The notes beneath the pieces were generated by a model that was not told where the DNA came from, searched no databases, and was given only the letters and a program-made list of their open reading frames with translations. A stretch of DNA of 64,000 nucleotides from Phanerodontia chrysosporium (taxonomy: Eukaryota > Basidiomycota > Agaricomycetes > Polyporales > Phanerochaetaceae). The position numbers and the translations under genes are program-made. Every line of letters starts with the position of its first letter. The stretch's first letter is position 1. Below, piece by piece: positions 27,509-38,545 of this stretch. Location: NCBI GenBank assembly GCA_001910725.1, contig MJGA01000034.1:62001-126000 (forward strand), given 5' to 3'.

Positions 27509-29537
27509 TCAGAAAGCGAAGTAGGCTCCGTTCTTGCGGCGACCGAGCGCGTAGACGAGGATCTGTGCGACGAAGAGGCCGATCGTCACCCCGGACGCGA
27601 CCTGGATCATGCGCAGCCCAAGCTGGAACGTGTCTCAGTGCTGCTCAGCAGCGGTTCAGTAGTTCGAGATGAGGCCGCCGTTGTGGTTGGCCGACTGCGG
27701 GCACATCTGTCAGAGTCCCAAGGACCAAGCAGAGAAAGGGAACCCACGTGGAGGGACGCACAGGGACAAGGAAGAGCACGCTGGTGATCATGCTCGTGAT
27801 GGCGGTGCTGCCGCCGAGGCAGGACCACATGTTCCCGCAGAGGCTGATGACGATGGCGCTGCACGTGCTGACGACAGAGAGGTGGTCCGAGATGAATGGC
27901 GCGATGGCCTTGGTCGTCGCGTACGCCGCACACGTGAACGCGACCATCACGGGCAGCTGCACGCTGCGCACATGCTGCAGGTTTGCGAGCAACGAGCACG
28001 CCGCGTATACCGGCACCAGGAAGAGCAGTGTCCACCATGGGAACGGCTGCCGCCACCACAGCCATGCCGGGTTCCAGTAGCACCCTGCACACGCCATAGT
28101 TGCATCAGCGGCGGCGCCAGGGTGCGAGGGGCCCTATGCACGCACCTTTGATAAGGAACTGGTTCGTCGTTGTCGTGTCGAGGAAGCGGAAACTTCCGGG
28201 CAGGTTCGTGACCTCCGCAGTCATGTTTCGGCTGAGGAAACTCCTGTTCAGGAAGAGCGACTCCTTTGCGGCGGTCCGCACACGAGGAAGAGCGTGTAGA
28301 TGAAGGCGTAGACCATGTGCAGCGAGCCGCACATGATGTTGTGGGACGTGAGTTCAAGCGCGTTGACCACTGGTGAGGGAGCGTCAGCGGGGCTGTGTGT
28401 GAGACAAGGAACACACAACGCACGGATCGTGAAGTCGGGCAGGATGAGCACCACGTCCCCGGACGCTATTGAACTGTAGTAAAAGTAGTCGCCGCCGAGC
28501 GTGCTGAGGGCTCGCGTGATGAACGGCATGATGATAGACATGGATATTCTATGCAGCCATATGAGACATTGCCGTGAAAAAAATGGGACACCAACTCACT
28601 CGTAGACGTTCGCATACATCGTGCTCTTCGTTGCGACATTGAGCCCGAGGAACTGGAGGACCGACGCCGCGCCAGCGCCGCTGATGAACATGTCGAGGAG
28701 CGACCCCCGAACGCGGTCGTGCAGATGATCAACGCGCACACGAACGCATAGACGCAGCACACCCAGTTCGGGTAGATCGGGCATGCGCGGAGGAGGCGGC
28801 GGAGGCGGTCGGTGCCCTCGGCGCACGCCGACCTTGTCGTGGAGGACGTCGCGGTAGACGATGTGCACGCGGTGGAGCGTGGTGAGCGCGATGCGCCCAC
28901 CCGCGCGAACAAAGCGCGTCTCGCTCACGACGGTCCTGCACGCCATAAGGTGCGCGAGCACAAGGTTCGGCATGTGCACGAATGCGACATCGACCTGCAG
29001 GATGTCCGCCACGCTCTGGAGCTGCGACTCGATGCGGTGCGAGGGCGCGCCGAAGGCGAGCAGCGTCTGGGTAAGCGTGAGGATGAAGTTGATCTGGTCT
29101 GCGTACGCTGCGCAGCGCCGTCAGTCTGCAGCCACACACGCAGTAAACTGGCTACGCACGTTCTACATGCATGTATATCTCCCTGCTCTGCCGCCTCAAC
29201 AGCTGCACCCTCTGCTTGTAGCTAATTTTGGGCGTGCTACCAGGGCCCGGCAGCGTGCTCAAGCCAGGCATCGCAAGCGCACCGATGTCGTGGATCTCGC
29301 TGCTCCAGAGTGACGGCACACGCCCGCCACTGCTCGTCGCGCACCCGAGCTTGGGTGCGGCACAAAGTTGATGCTGTGCTCGGACCTCGCGGTCGACAGC
29401 TGTGGCCGCTCGTCGGTGTGGTCATTCACAGAGGTCGTGGTCGAGCGACGGCGGAGGAGGGCGTCGGTGCCAGTGCCGGAGTGGAGAAAGGCACTGCTGC
29501 TGTTGACGGAACATGTGTGGATGGTGTCGAGGTGCAT
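27509..29537 (-). pseudogene. Prm10/ThrE-like (DUF1212) multi-pass membrane protein, with frame breaks
   Basis: Family features read in order: LLAFGAPSHRIESQLQSVAD, QVDVAFVHMPNLVLAHL, ETRFVRAGGRI, LHRVHIVYRDVLHDKVG, then membrane segments (GAGAASVLQFLGLNVATKST, MYANVYE-ISMSIIMPFITRA, SGDVVLILPDFTIL, NALELTSHNIMCGSLHMVYA, PFPWWTLLFLVPVYAACSLL, APFISDHLSVV) and the ending VASGVTIGLFVAQILVYALG. This is the pheromone-regulated Prm10 / threonine-serine exporter family. ATG at 29537 and TGA at 27511-27509 are assumed. The frame changes at about 28824 and back at about 28705, which garbles one membrane helix (WVCCVYAFVCALIICTTAFGG reads in the other frame). It changes again near 28282, and two TGA codons lie in the last part. 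The lesions may be real or assembly errors. Exons near the 5' end are not resolved. Confidence 0.65.
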
Positions 29538-29737
29538 GTGCAGTTGTGGTCATTGAGAGCGAAGTCGAAAGTGCAAGACCATCCGAGAGCGTGGCAGGCG
29601 CCTAGGTAGCGCATCGCATCCAGCTGCAACTGAGGGCATCACATTCTGGACAACAAATAATATTAATGCAGGTGTATTGCAGCCAAGCTGAGATCTACGT
29701 AGTGTGTTGAACAAACTAAGCATATACATAAAACAAG

Positions 29738-32099
29738 TTAAAATAGACCAGATGCATGCAGAACAAGTCGAGCATTAGCACTTAGGCGTCGCCTTTTCAA
29801 ACCTTGCTGTTCATCAGCCTTGCTCTCGTCAGCCTGATTTACGCTACCACCAGAGACTTCTGGATCGTTCTCAGACTGTCTTTGAGAAGTTTCCCATCCT
29901 CCAGGACCAGCACTTCTCTTGTGAGCTTTCTTCTGGTGACCAGGCTTGTACTTCCTGATGCTGTCAATCCGAGCACGCTCCCGGACCGCAAACGTTGCTG
30001 GGAGAACAGGGCTATTCCGGCATATAGCAATCCTGCGGAAAGTGTATGAGCATAGACACGGAGGTAAACGAAATGAATACATACAGTGGATTTTTCTTGC
30101 CTGCACCCTGACGACATATTCGTCGTGCAACTGCGCAATACTCAAGCGGTCCAATAGCTACCTTGTCTGTTTGCTTGACGATGTAATGGAATAACTGTGT
30201 TGCACGCTCTGCTTCAGGCACCATGTAGAACTGATTGCTACGCAGAAGGTAAGTTATCTGATTTGCAAGACAAGACAGCGACATACTGGCTAAGGTGTCC
30301 TGCAGGGCTTTCCACATTGGGAGGAAAGTTTGGAATCACCGACCACATGTCTTTCGTCTCTCGGTACAGTCTGGGGGAGATTAAGGCTTTCTTCATATCT
30401 TTTTCGTCAAGAAATAGCACATCTTCGTATGCGGCCATGTTGAGATGCGTTTCAGAGGTTTCCAAAAGACCTGTGAATACACGTAAGCAAGGAATAGTGT
30501 TCGAGAAATATATAGGCTTACCAAGTGTACGCAGAGAGGCGGTGAGTGGGTCTGATGCTTGAGTTGTCGAGCCACCGAGTTCTGCCCATTTCACACTGCC
30601 AAAGATGAGATGGCCAAGGTTATTCTCAGACCGTTCAAGGGCACTTCTCAGGTATGTTGGCTCAAAGACATCATACAAGCCCAGGTCAGGTAGTCGCACA
30701 AACGTATGGTGCTCCTGGTCCTGTGCTAGGGCCTGTATCACATTCTGCACGAGAAGTCAGATTTAAAGGAATGTAACCCAGGTGAATGTACTTGCAGTGT
30801 AGCATGTGACCAACTCACGCATGCGCCGAGGCATGAAGGTTTGATCCTTCGCAAACACATGAAGCCAGTGCGAGTATTTGAGTCGTTGATTGTTGTCTAC
30901 GGCAATCAGGTAACCGTAGAAGTATGGTCGCAGGAATTTCCTACTCATCGGGAAAACGTTCAGCGTGTACAATACAATGGATGGAGTGAGGAACATACTC
31001 TAGCTCCAAGTGAGCACGTCTGGCAAAAACCCAGAACGCCTCACTAAATCTGGCCAGACGAGAAGGCGAATCAAGAAACTCCTTCAAAGTGATGAAGACG
31101 GGAATACCTGCCACGCTTCATATCAGGCTTACTGCTCCTAGCAGGAGAAGGCAAGTACTCACCGGCCAGATAGAACACCTCGGAACTGCTGTATACGCCA
31201 AAGCCTCCAAAGATCTCACTTTTGTCACGAAGAGCTTTGACTGCCAGCATGGAATGATCAGACGTAGAGTCATGTTTCATCTTGACCCAAAGGCCGAAAG
31301 CCTCCAGAAATCGGGGATACTCAAGGTATACATCGATGTGCTGCTTGGGAAGGGTGTCACGGGATGGCGCCCAATGTGGCTAGACGCAGATGTTAATAAA
31401 AACAATGTGGGGGAAGACTTTGTGCTCACCGTAAAGATAATATCAGCAGTAAGGAATGCAAGAACATAGTCACCAAGGTCCAGTGCCATCGCAACATAAA
31501 ACCCGCGGTCCTGCATAGGCAGCATGCATGTCAGCACTATGCGTATATAGAGAAACTATTTGGAACCAACAGCACTGCTAACTTGGCAGATCTCCTCGTC
31601 CCACTGAGACCGAGTATATGTTTGACACATGACATGTGTTTGCAGTTGTACCTATGATACAGCAATCAATATTATCGCCAGTGCGCCACAGTCACGACCC
31701 ACTTACCTGCAGAAACTGTCTGCCAAGATCCAGGATCATTGTACGTGGGGTAGCGTGGACATCACGCAGCCATAGTGTGGACAGTGGCTCATTCCCACCC
31801 GCTTGAGCAGAGCGTTTACGCTTGTTCGACCGTGGCACCCCGGTGGACCAAGGTGCAGGTGGGTACACCTCTTGTTGCACCCTATTGGATCCTCTAAGAC
31901 AGCGACGGTCAGACGTCAGCTTAAACACCATGCCATCACGCTCTCTGGTGCCCTTCTTTGCTTTGGCCCTCTCCTTCTTCGTGGCATCCACCCAAATAGC
32001 CTGAAGAGTGAGCCGGGTAGTATCCGAGTCTTTGTTGATTTCTCGGAACCAACGAAGTATCGTGAGAGATGCTGCAAGAAGCTCACGATATTCTGGCAT
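29738..32099 (-). CDS. Multi-exon gene of unknown function with basic C-terminus
   Basis: ATG at 32099. Exons that join cleanly in phase: 32099-31707, 31651-31583, 31510-31430, 31379-31163, 31107-30999, then from 30943 downward. Further coding segments follow at about 30750-30238 and 30230-29738. The reading gives MPEYRELLAASLTILRWFRE, a Lys/Arg-rich linker, YVAMALDLGDYVLAFLTADI, PRFLEAFGLWVKMKHDSTSD, PYFYGYLIAVDNNQRLKYSH, HTFVRLPDLGLYDVFEPTYL, and a basic tail with a KRRRLS nuclear-signal-like motif. I recognise no family. Codon use and intron structure look genuine, and it may be a lineage-specific multicopy gene, given its place in the mobile island. Splice sites after 30943 are uncertain. 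Confidence 0.6.
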
Positions 32100-33079
32100 G
32101 ATATAGAGGGTGATTGAGAGGTCAGTGTGCCCGGATGAGGAGATAGCGAAGAGTGTGTCAAGGTCACGAACGCGTAAACTCGAACATCGGACACGCTATG
32201 GGGCTGTGACCGCAGGCGTCACATGCTGTGACAGCTAGGGTGAAGGAAACCCTTGCTCTCATGGGCTCAGTTTCTGTGGGAGACTCACAGATTTTGGTTA
32301 CGTCGTAGGAATATACATCTCAAACACTTCTGCGTATATCCCTTGGCTTAGACAATTACCCCCCAGCGTGTATCTAGTGTCTCTTACCGCGGGGTGACAC
32401 TTCGGCGCTTGGTAAGTCCCAAAGCGGTAACCGGCCACGGTAATGTGCGCATCGACCTCAAGCTGAAACTGTAAGTGATATGTCACGGCGTACTACCTCT
32501 GTGGGCATATTAAACTGTACCCGTTCATCCCTGTACATTACATTCTGCAGTGCTCTGTTATTACATGAGTCATCTGAAGGGGGAGCTGCTTCACGCCGTA
32601 ATCACTGAGCCTTGGGAGCCCAGGGTCACCCCAACAGTTGGTACTAGTGATCATTGACTGCTTATGTGACACTTACAGTGCGCGTATACAGTTCAACGTT
32701 CGCGCTCTGCGCACGAACTTCGTCGTTGATCTGCGTCTGGGGTCCCGCATATCAATTGATGCCAGGTGGGCGGAGTTCAACCTGGACCGGCGCTTTCGAG
32801 CTCACCCAATTTCGCTACCATACATCAGGACGCTTATCCTCTGCTTCTATGAGTAACAACTTTTGAAGTCACGTCGCTCAACTCAAAGAACGAAGTAAGA
32901 CCGCCGCCTTGTTGTCCTCGCTCCCCAACAATATATTCATGCTTAGCAGTCAACCTGCAGTGAAACTGACTACGAACGCAAGAAGTCCATCTGTGGCCCA
33001 ACTCGTGAGAATATGTAGTACGTTTCTACATGCTGCATATGCTGAAGAGGGGAGGGCAAGTATTGATTGATTCCAACTA
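32100..33079. other. Intergenic, no gene seen; holds the uninterrupted relative of the LINE target repeat
   Basis: AT-rich non-coding DNA. Bases 32778-32823 match 2594-2639 exactly in inverse orientation, and weaker similarity extends upstream to about 32700. The short ORF across it (about 32638-32856) is weak evidence for coding. Confidence 0.5.
32778..32823 (+). repeat. Second copy of the dispersed repeat at 2594-2639, without insertion
   Basis: 46 of 46 bases are identical to the inverse complement of 2594-2639. This copy runs on without a LINE and thus shows what an empty site looks like. Confidence 0.75.
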
Positions 33080-33104
33080 CAGTGTACCACCACTAGTTGG
33101 GACA
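33080..33104 (+). repeat. Left terminal inverted repeat of the pogo-like element
   Basis: 25 bp, exact inverse complement of 36009-36033, preceded by TA. Confidence 0.92.
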
Positions 33105-33556
33105 GCACCACTAGTTGGGACAACTGGCTTTGTGTGCGTCCGCGGCCTGTCTGCCACCAAGTGATGGTGCTACTATGTGAATACAGCTCACAGCTATATA
33201 ATATCCAACTCCTATATATCCATAACGCTTGTGTCAAGTACAGGAGGTATTGTGATGTCCAAATGACACCGGCGCCTCAATTTCGGATACATTTATAGTG
33301 TAACTGCTCACCTGTTAAGCTTGATAAAATCATAAAAATATTTATATAGCTTGTCTAGGATGTTTTCGCTGTAACTATACAGTAGCTGGCCTCGTATATG
33401 AGACGTTGAAGCTGCGAACATGCAAAACATCGATGACACCCTTCTGCCAACCTCAATGTGACATCAGAGTGACCATTTATGGTTGCCACGTGGCTATGCT
33501 AGTGCTCTGCGGCACAGGACGACCCGCAACACGCTACACTTCATGTCAGGCTAGCC

Positions 33557-35762
33557 ATGGTCTTTCACGCCGCTTCGGAGAAGCTCAAGCAGATCAAGGA
33601 ACGTCGCCGCAAAGATGCCGCCCTGGAGAAAGCCACCAAAGCCATTTCGGACGCCGAGCTGTCACACCCTGAGAACATTGTCCAGAAAAGCCTCCGCGGC
33701 GTTGCGAAGCTTTACGGAGTTGCCAAAAGCTCACTTTTGCGCCGGAAGCAGAAGAAGCAATCTCTAACAGAGTTTGCTGCATCACGCCAAAAGCTCAAAC
33801 CGAGTGAGGAACGTGTTCTCGTCGACTTCATCAAGGAATCGGCGGACCGAGGATTTCCGCTCATTCATGATCAGGTCAAGAATCATGCGGATGCACTGCT
33901 TCGTGCACGGCTAGGAGATGGGCATGAACCTGTGGGAAAGAACTGGACAGACAGGCTCCTGAAGCGGTTTCATGAGGAACTCTCAACGCACTGGAGTAGG
34001 CCTCTGGATATGCAGCGGGCAAGGTGCCTCAATCCGGAGGCAGTCAAAGGATGGTTTGATCTGGTTGAAAAGTGGATTATTAACAACAACATTTTACCAG
34101 AGAATATCTGGGCTATGGATGAAAGTGGATTCCCGCCGGCCTTTGTTGGGCGACAGCGTGTCATTGGTGGAAGAGGCGTCAAGACGCAGCACCAGCAAGG
34201 TGGCGCCAACAAGGAAAATGTCACAGCTCTCATCGGGATTTGCGCAGATGGAACAACTCTTGACCCGATGGTTATCTTCAAGGGCAAGCGACTTCTGAAG
34301 AAGTGGGGAAACAACAATCTCGCCTGAGTTAGGTGAGCATGCATTCATTGAGCTATCATCATCACCTGCTGAGCAGGTTGCCTATCTTAGCATCGCCCAT
34401 TCCGAGAATGGCTGGACAGACGGCAGTCTGGCACGGCAATGGCTCGAGAAAGTCTTTGACGAGTCAACCCGAGCAAAGGCCAATGGGCGTATACGGATTC
34501 TCTTACTGGACGGACACAGCTCTCACTACTCCTATGCCTTCCTTGAATATGCTCGCACCAATGGCATTGTCATCTTGGCATATCCGCCGCACTGTACACA
34601 TGCTCTTCAAGGTCTTGATGTCATCTGCTTCGCACGCATGAAGGAAGCCTGGAAGCAAGAGATCAAGAGTTTCGAAGGTCTCAATGGGTGCAGTGTCTCA
34701 AAGGCCGATTTCGTGGGGGTCTTCAGTCAGGCCTTTCTGCGGGCGTTCACTCCAGAGACAGTCAAGGCAGCGTTCGAAGCCACTGGCATCCATCCATTTA
34801 ATCGCGCTGTCATTACTCCAGAACAGATGAAACCCAGCACAGCAACATCTGTTAAGGGTTCCTTCCCGCTCCCGCAGCCTTCACCCGTCCGCGCCATCAT
34901 CGCCGCCTTCCGTTCGCAGCCTCCGACAGCACAGGACATCGATGAGAATATCTATTCACACACATCAGAACCCAGCAACCCAGATACACCAACACGCAAG
35001 CGTACCATTGATCCAAACATAGACCCGTCCTTGTATACGCCACGCAAACGCATGCGCATTGTCTACGGCACCCTTGGCTCTACCGAGTCAGGATCCTTTC
35101 TCGTCTCCAGTGAGAAGATGACATCGACGCACCCTATTCATCGTCCGGTACTCGAGGCTTCACCACCCCTTCCCTCTCTAGACCTCTCTCTGCTCGCCTC
35201 GGAGTCCCAGCACCAACCCAGCAGGTCCGAGTTAGAGATCAGTAACAAGAAACTGCGGGAGGAGCTGGAGTTGGCACACCTGCATATCCGTGCTCGGAAT
35301 GCCATCATAGAAGGGAGCCAGGCACAGCTGGTAATCCAGCACATGACACTGGAGAAGCAACAACGTGCCCTACATGGAAAAGAGGTCACTGGCGAGGCTG
35401 ACAAGACTGGGTTGTACCCTAATGCAGGTGGACAGATGCTTACCGCAGATGAATGGATTGAGGCAAGGCGGAACGCAGAGGAGACACGAGACCAGAAGGC
35501 AAAGGACAAGGCTGGACGGGCAAAGAAGCGCACAGAGAGGAAGGCAGCACGAGAGGCTCTTGAGGAGCGGTGGCGGCAGATCAAGTTGGCGCATGAAGAG
35601 GCTGTTCAGACATGGGAGGTTCAGTGTGCTGCAATGCTGAAAGCTGGTGCGAAGAAGAAGGACATGCCGCCGAAGCCGAGAAGGGTGAGGAAGCCGGTGC
35701 TGGAGGACGACGTGGATGTCGACGAAGAGGACGAGAGCGAGGACTCAGATGACGGCCAGTAG
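33557..35762 (+). pseudogene. pogo/Fot1-like transposase with one frame break
   Basis: ATG at 33557. The first frame covers 33557-34324 (256 codons) and then meets TGA. Skipping the single base at 34325, translation continues 34326-35762 in frame (ELGEHAFIELSSSPAEQVAY ...). Features: an N-terminal helix-turn-helix (SLRGVAKLYGVAKSSLLRRK), a CENP-B-like second helix-turn-helix (KLKPSEERVLVDFIKESADR, WTDRLLKRF), and a DDE catalytic core with Asp in IWAMDESGF, Asp in ILLLDGHSSHYS and Asp in THALQGLDV. The C-terminus is a long coiled coil rich in Glu/Lys/Arg ending in an acidic tail (DVDVDEEDESEDSDDG). With the break, only DNA binding and the first Asp would be made. An extra T or two missing bases would both explain it. 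Confidence 0.88.
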
Positions 35763-36008
35763 TGTGACAGCGCGGGGAAGGATGATAACGGGGTGTCACT
35801 ATGAGTCACGGATCGTCACACTGTTCCAAGTAGTGGTTTCGGGCATTTAGAGTCCCTCGAGATGTCGACCAGTTTCTTCATTGCAAACAGATGTCTCCTC
35901 ACACCTGAATTCTGCCAGAACATTGTTTGCATGCTGAAAAAATATCATTTGATTTTTCTAGCATTTATCTCTACGTGTAACGAGGGTGGGAGGGTCAACT
36001 CCATCGTG

Positions 36009-36033
36009 TGTCCCAACTAGTGGTGGTACACTG
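36009..36033 (-). repeat. Right terminal inverted repeat of the pogo-like element
   Basis: 25 bp, exact inverse complement of 33080-33104, followed by TA. Confidence 0.92.
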
Positions 36034-36035
36034 TA

Positions 36036-36893
36036 AGTGACAACTTACTTGTTGTCCGTGGTTTGTTCCAATCGCGTTTGACAAGCTATGCAACCTAAGT
36101 CGCGTTGAGATGCATGCTCCACATGCTCATGATTATACATATTCTTTCACTACGTATCACGCGGGTACTGCCAGCATGCCGTAGGGGGTTGCGTTTCTCT
36201 ACGCAGTCATGTCGCAGATTGCCTTGTATGGCATGCGAGTCGACATTTTGGTCTTGTGTTATCAGGATTGTTTGTAGAGCAAAAGCACCTCTTTCACGGA
36301 GACCAGTCAGTATCGCAAGCGATGCTTGCGCCAGGTTTTCATCCTCGAAAACGCCGTGGTGTGGCATGAATTTTAGGCTTCGGAGAGCGCAGTCCCCATA
36401 CGAGTCTTGCGACGATGAGACAACTTGAGCTGTAAAGAGCGCGCGCCCTCTCAAGAAATATTATGAGGCTGACATCCAGCACCATTACCTACTGTATAGG
36501 GCATATATGTAGGAACCTCGCGTCATATATTCAAGAGCAAGGGAAAGGGGTGTTGTGTGCTACACTAGTGATCACCAATCAACGCTCAACTTTTGTTCAT
36601 GGTGAAAGCCTTCGAGTCGCCGCTTGATATTGACTGCACTTTGCAACCTCATGAACACCGTAGACACTGACATATGAGGCTATTGACTAGACCGAGATAG
36701 CTTATTGGGACAATAAGGGAGATGACGCAGGTAAGTTAAGAAGGTACGATCTAAGACCGGCACTTACCACGCTTTCATCCTTTATTACTCGCCATTCTGG
36801 TTCAACTTGAAGCGCCCGTGGCCGCGACCTTCGAACGAAACCACGACGGGCCCCATCTCCTCAAATGCACATGTGACTCCGCTCACAACAAGG
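36036..36893. other. Intergenic between the DNA transposon and MED10
   Basis: No supported gene. A 119-codon minus-strand ORF (36454-36095) has no recognisable domain and an unconvincing composition. The last 100 bases are the MED10 promoter and leader. Confidence 0.45.
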
Positions 36894-37544
36894 ATGGCAA
36901 AAGGAACTTCGACACCTGCACCGGACTCCCCACGATCGTCCGAGTCTCCCGTGCCCGCCGGATTGCAGGGCGAGTTGGAGCAGGAGCTCCTCGGGCTTGC
37001 GAATGCACTTTACAATCTTGGTACAACCGTGGTCAGCGATCTGACAAAAGAGAAGGATAAGCCCGGTGGTGCTGGAAAGCAAGTTGGGATGAGAGTGTAT
37101 GTGCAAGGATTCCTCCACGAATACTGCTTATTGACTTTGGTGTAGGAACGATGTCATAAACCATCTCTCTGCTATTGATGACATGTCGCAGCGTGTCCCA
37201 ACGACGATTCCAATACAGGTGCTGGCAGAGATTGATAACTCGCGCAACCCGATGCAGTTGACTCGGGACAGGCTTGAGCGAGCAGCGACGGAGAACCAGT
37301 TCATGAACGGCAAGATACAAGCCATCAAGGTATGCTCGCCCATAGAGCTGTCTTGGCCGTCGGGGCACTTACTGAATGGCTGTAGTCCTACAGAGATCTC
37401 TATAACGAGGCTTTGGTGCAGAGCTTCCCGGAATTGAAGGATTACCTGAACGAATCACCTCTATCCGACACCCAAGCACCGCCTGTGTCTGGACCTCCGG
37501 TCCATCTGAACGGGAGTGCGAACAGCAATGGTCTACATGGCTGA
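36894..37544 (+). CDS. MED10: Mediator complex subunit 10 (Nut2 homologue)
   Basis: Three exons, 36894-37096, 37146-37329 and 37386-37544, join in phase to 181 residues. Introns are 49 and 56 nt with GTATGT/GTATGC donors. After a Ser/Pro-rich N-terminus comes the Med10 domain: ELLGLANALYNLGTTVVSDL, GMRVNDVINHLSAIDDMSQR, VPTTIPIQVLAEIDNSRNPM and LTRDRLERAATENQFMNGKI ending SYRDLYNEALVQSFPELKDY. MED10 is in the Mediator middle module and links activators with RNA polymerase II. The length fits the family. The start at 36894 gives a short leader of the usual composition; no better upstream start is in frame. Confidence 0.93.
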
Positions 37545-38545
37545 ACAGCGGCCACTGGCAGAACAGGATAACGAGACAGACACCTCCCTTCGGCCTGCTT
37601 CCTCTACCTCGCTGAGGGCACTCCACATGCGTCATCACATCCTGCTCATTGCGCCCCGCGAACCATTCGGAACCCCTCACCGGGCAAGTCATCGGCATGC
37701 CGTACCATTCTTCGTCGCATTGAACATGCCACGCGTTCCGTGTCCGTTTGCGCCGGTTTCCTGCCAGCGTCGGCGGCCATATGACCCCCACGCCCTGACA
37801 TTTGGATTCGGTCGGGCCAGGCACGAGAGAATTTGGGGAGACAACCTTTGATAACGCAGCTGCGCCCGTACGGGTATCATGCTCCGGCTAGAACGTTGCT
37901 TTGGACCTTCGGACGCTGTAAGGAGGTGTTCATGACCTCGTCAGTGTCGTTTCGTGTACCCCCAGAGGAGTTTAGCTGTTCTTGTTATCCCCTTCAGTCG
38001 TGCATTGTATTCCTCAGCCGACGCTGGTGATCTGCACCTTCTTCTTGATACGGACGGCGCAGGGCTCATCAGCAGAGATTAGAGCGTCATGTATTAATTT
38101 CGTCGCCTTGGTAACATTGTGGAAAGCTCGCTCGAGTGGTGCCTGTTCGAAGCGTTTCGCATCGGCTTTCCGTCTGAATTTTCGTTCCGGCGAGACGCGG
38201 TCGCAGTCAGGCCGGGCGAGGATCCGTCGGTGAACAAAAGCACCCATACCAAGCTTGCTTTACGCTCTCATCATTGCCTCCCAAGGCTCGCCCCTTCTTT
38301 TCTCTTTTCTTCATTCTTTCTCTCTCTCAACGATCTCCAAAACGCACCACGGCCGACGCTCCCGAGCGCAATATACCACTGCACCGTATTATTCCACCCC
38401 CGGAGGCGTCTTGCAACTGCTACACCTAATCTCTCCGTTCTTTCATACCCCGATTTGACCATCGCCTCCCTAAGGAACAGCCACTGCTCCCGACTTGCTG
38501 CAGGACATCATACAGGACAATTGAGCGCCATACGGCATTTCCAGA
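37545..38545. other. Intergenic; MED10 3' side and Ric-8 promoter
   Basis: A CT-rich tract at about 38279-38335 (runs of TTCTTTTCT/CTCTCTCTC) lies about 200 nt upstream of the Ric-8 start codon, a common core-promoter feature in fungi. A 77-codon, highly charged minus-strand ORF (38247-38014) could be a small exon but has no recognisable domain or partners. Confidence 0.5.

Larger units (their letters stand above)
33080..36033 (+). mobile_element. pogo/Fot1-type DNA transposon with TA target duplication
   Basis: The element is 2,954 bp with perfect 25-bp terminal inverted repeats: 33080-33104 (starts CAGTGTACCACCACTAG) and 36009-36033 (inverse). TA flanks both ends (33078-33079 and 36034-36035), the target duplication of the Tc1/mariner-pogo superfamily. 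It encodes one transposase on the plus strand with D-D-D catalytic residues. Directly inside the left repeat the block ACCACTAGTTGGGACA is repeated once more (to 33122), but only a degenerate counterpart is seen inside the right end (near 35825). Confidence 0.92.

Noticed and set aside
36095..36454. 119-codon minus-strand ORF right of the DNA transposon
   Set aside because: No domain, no supporting splice or promoter context, and composition like random AT/GC-balanced DNA.
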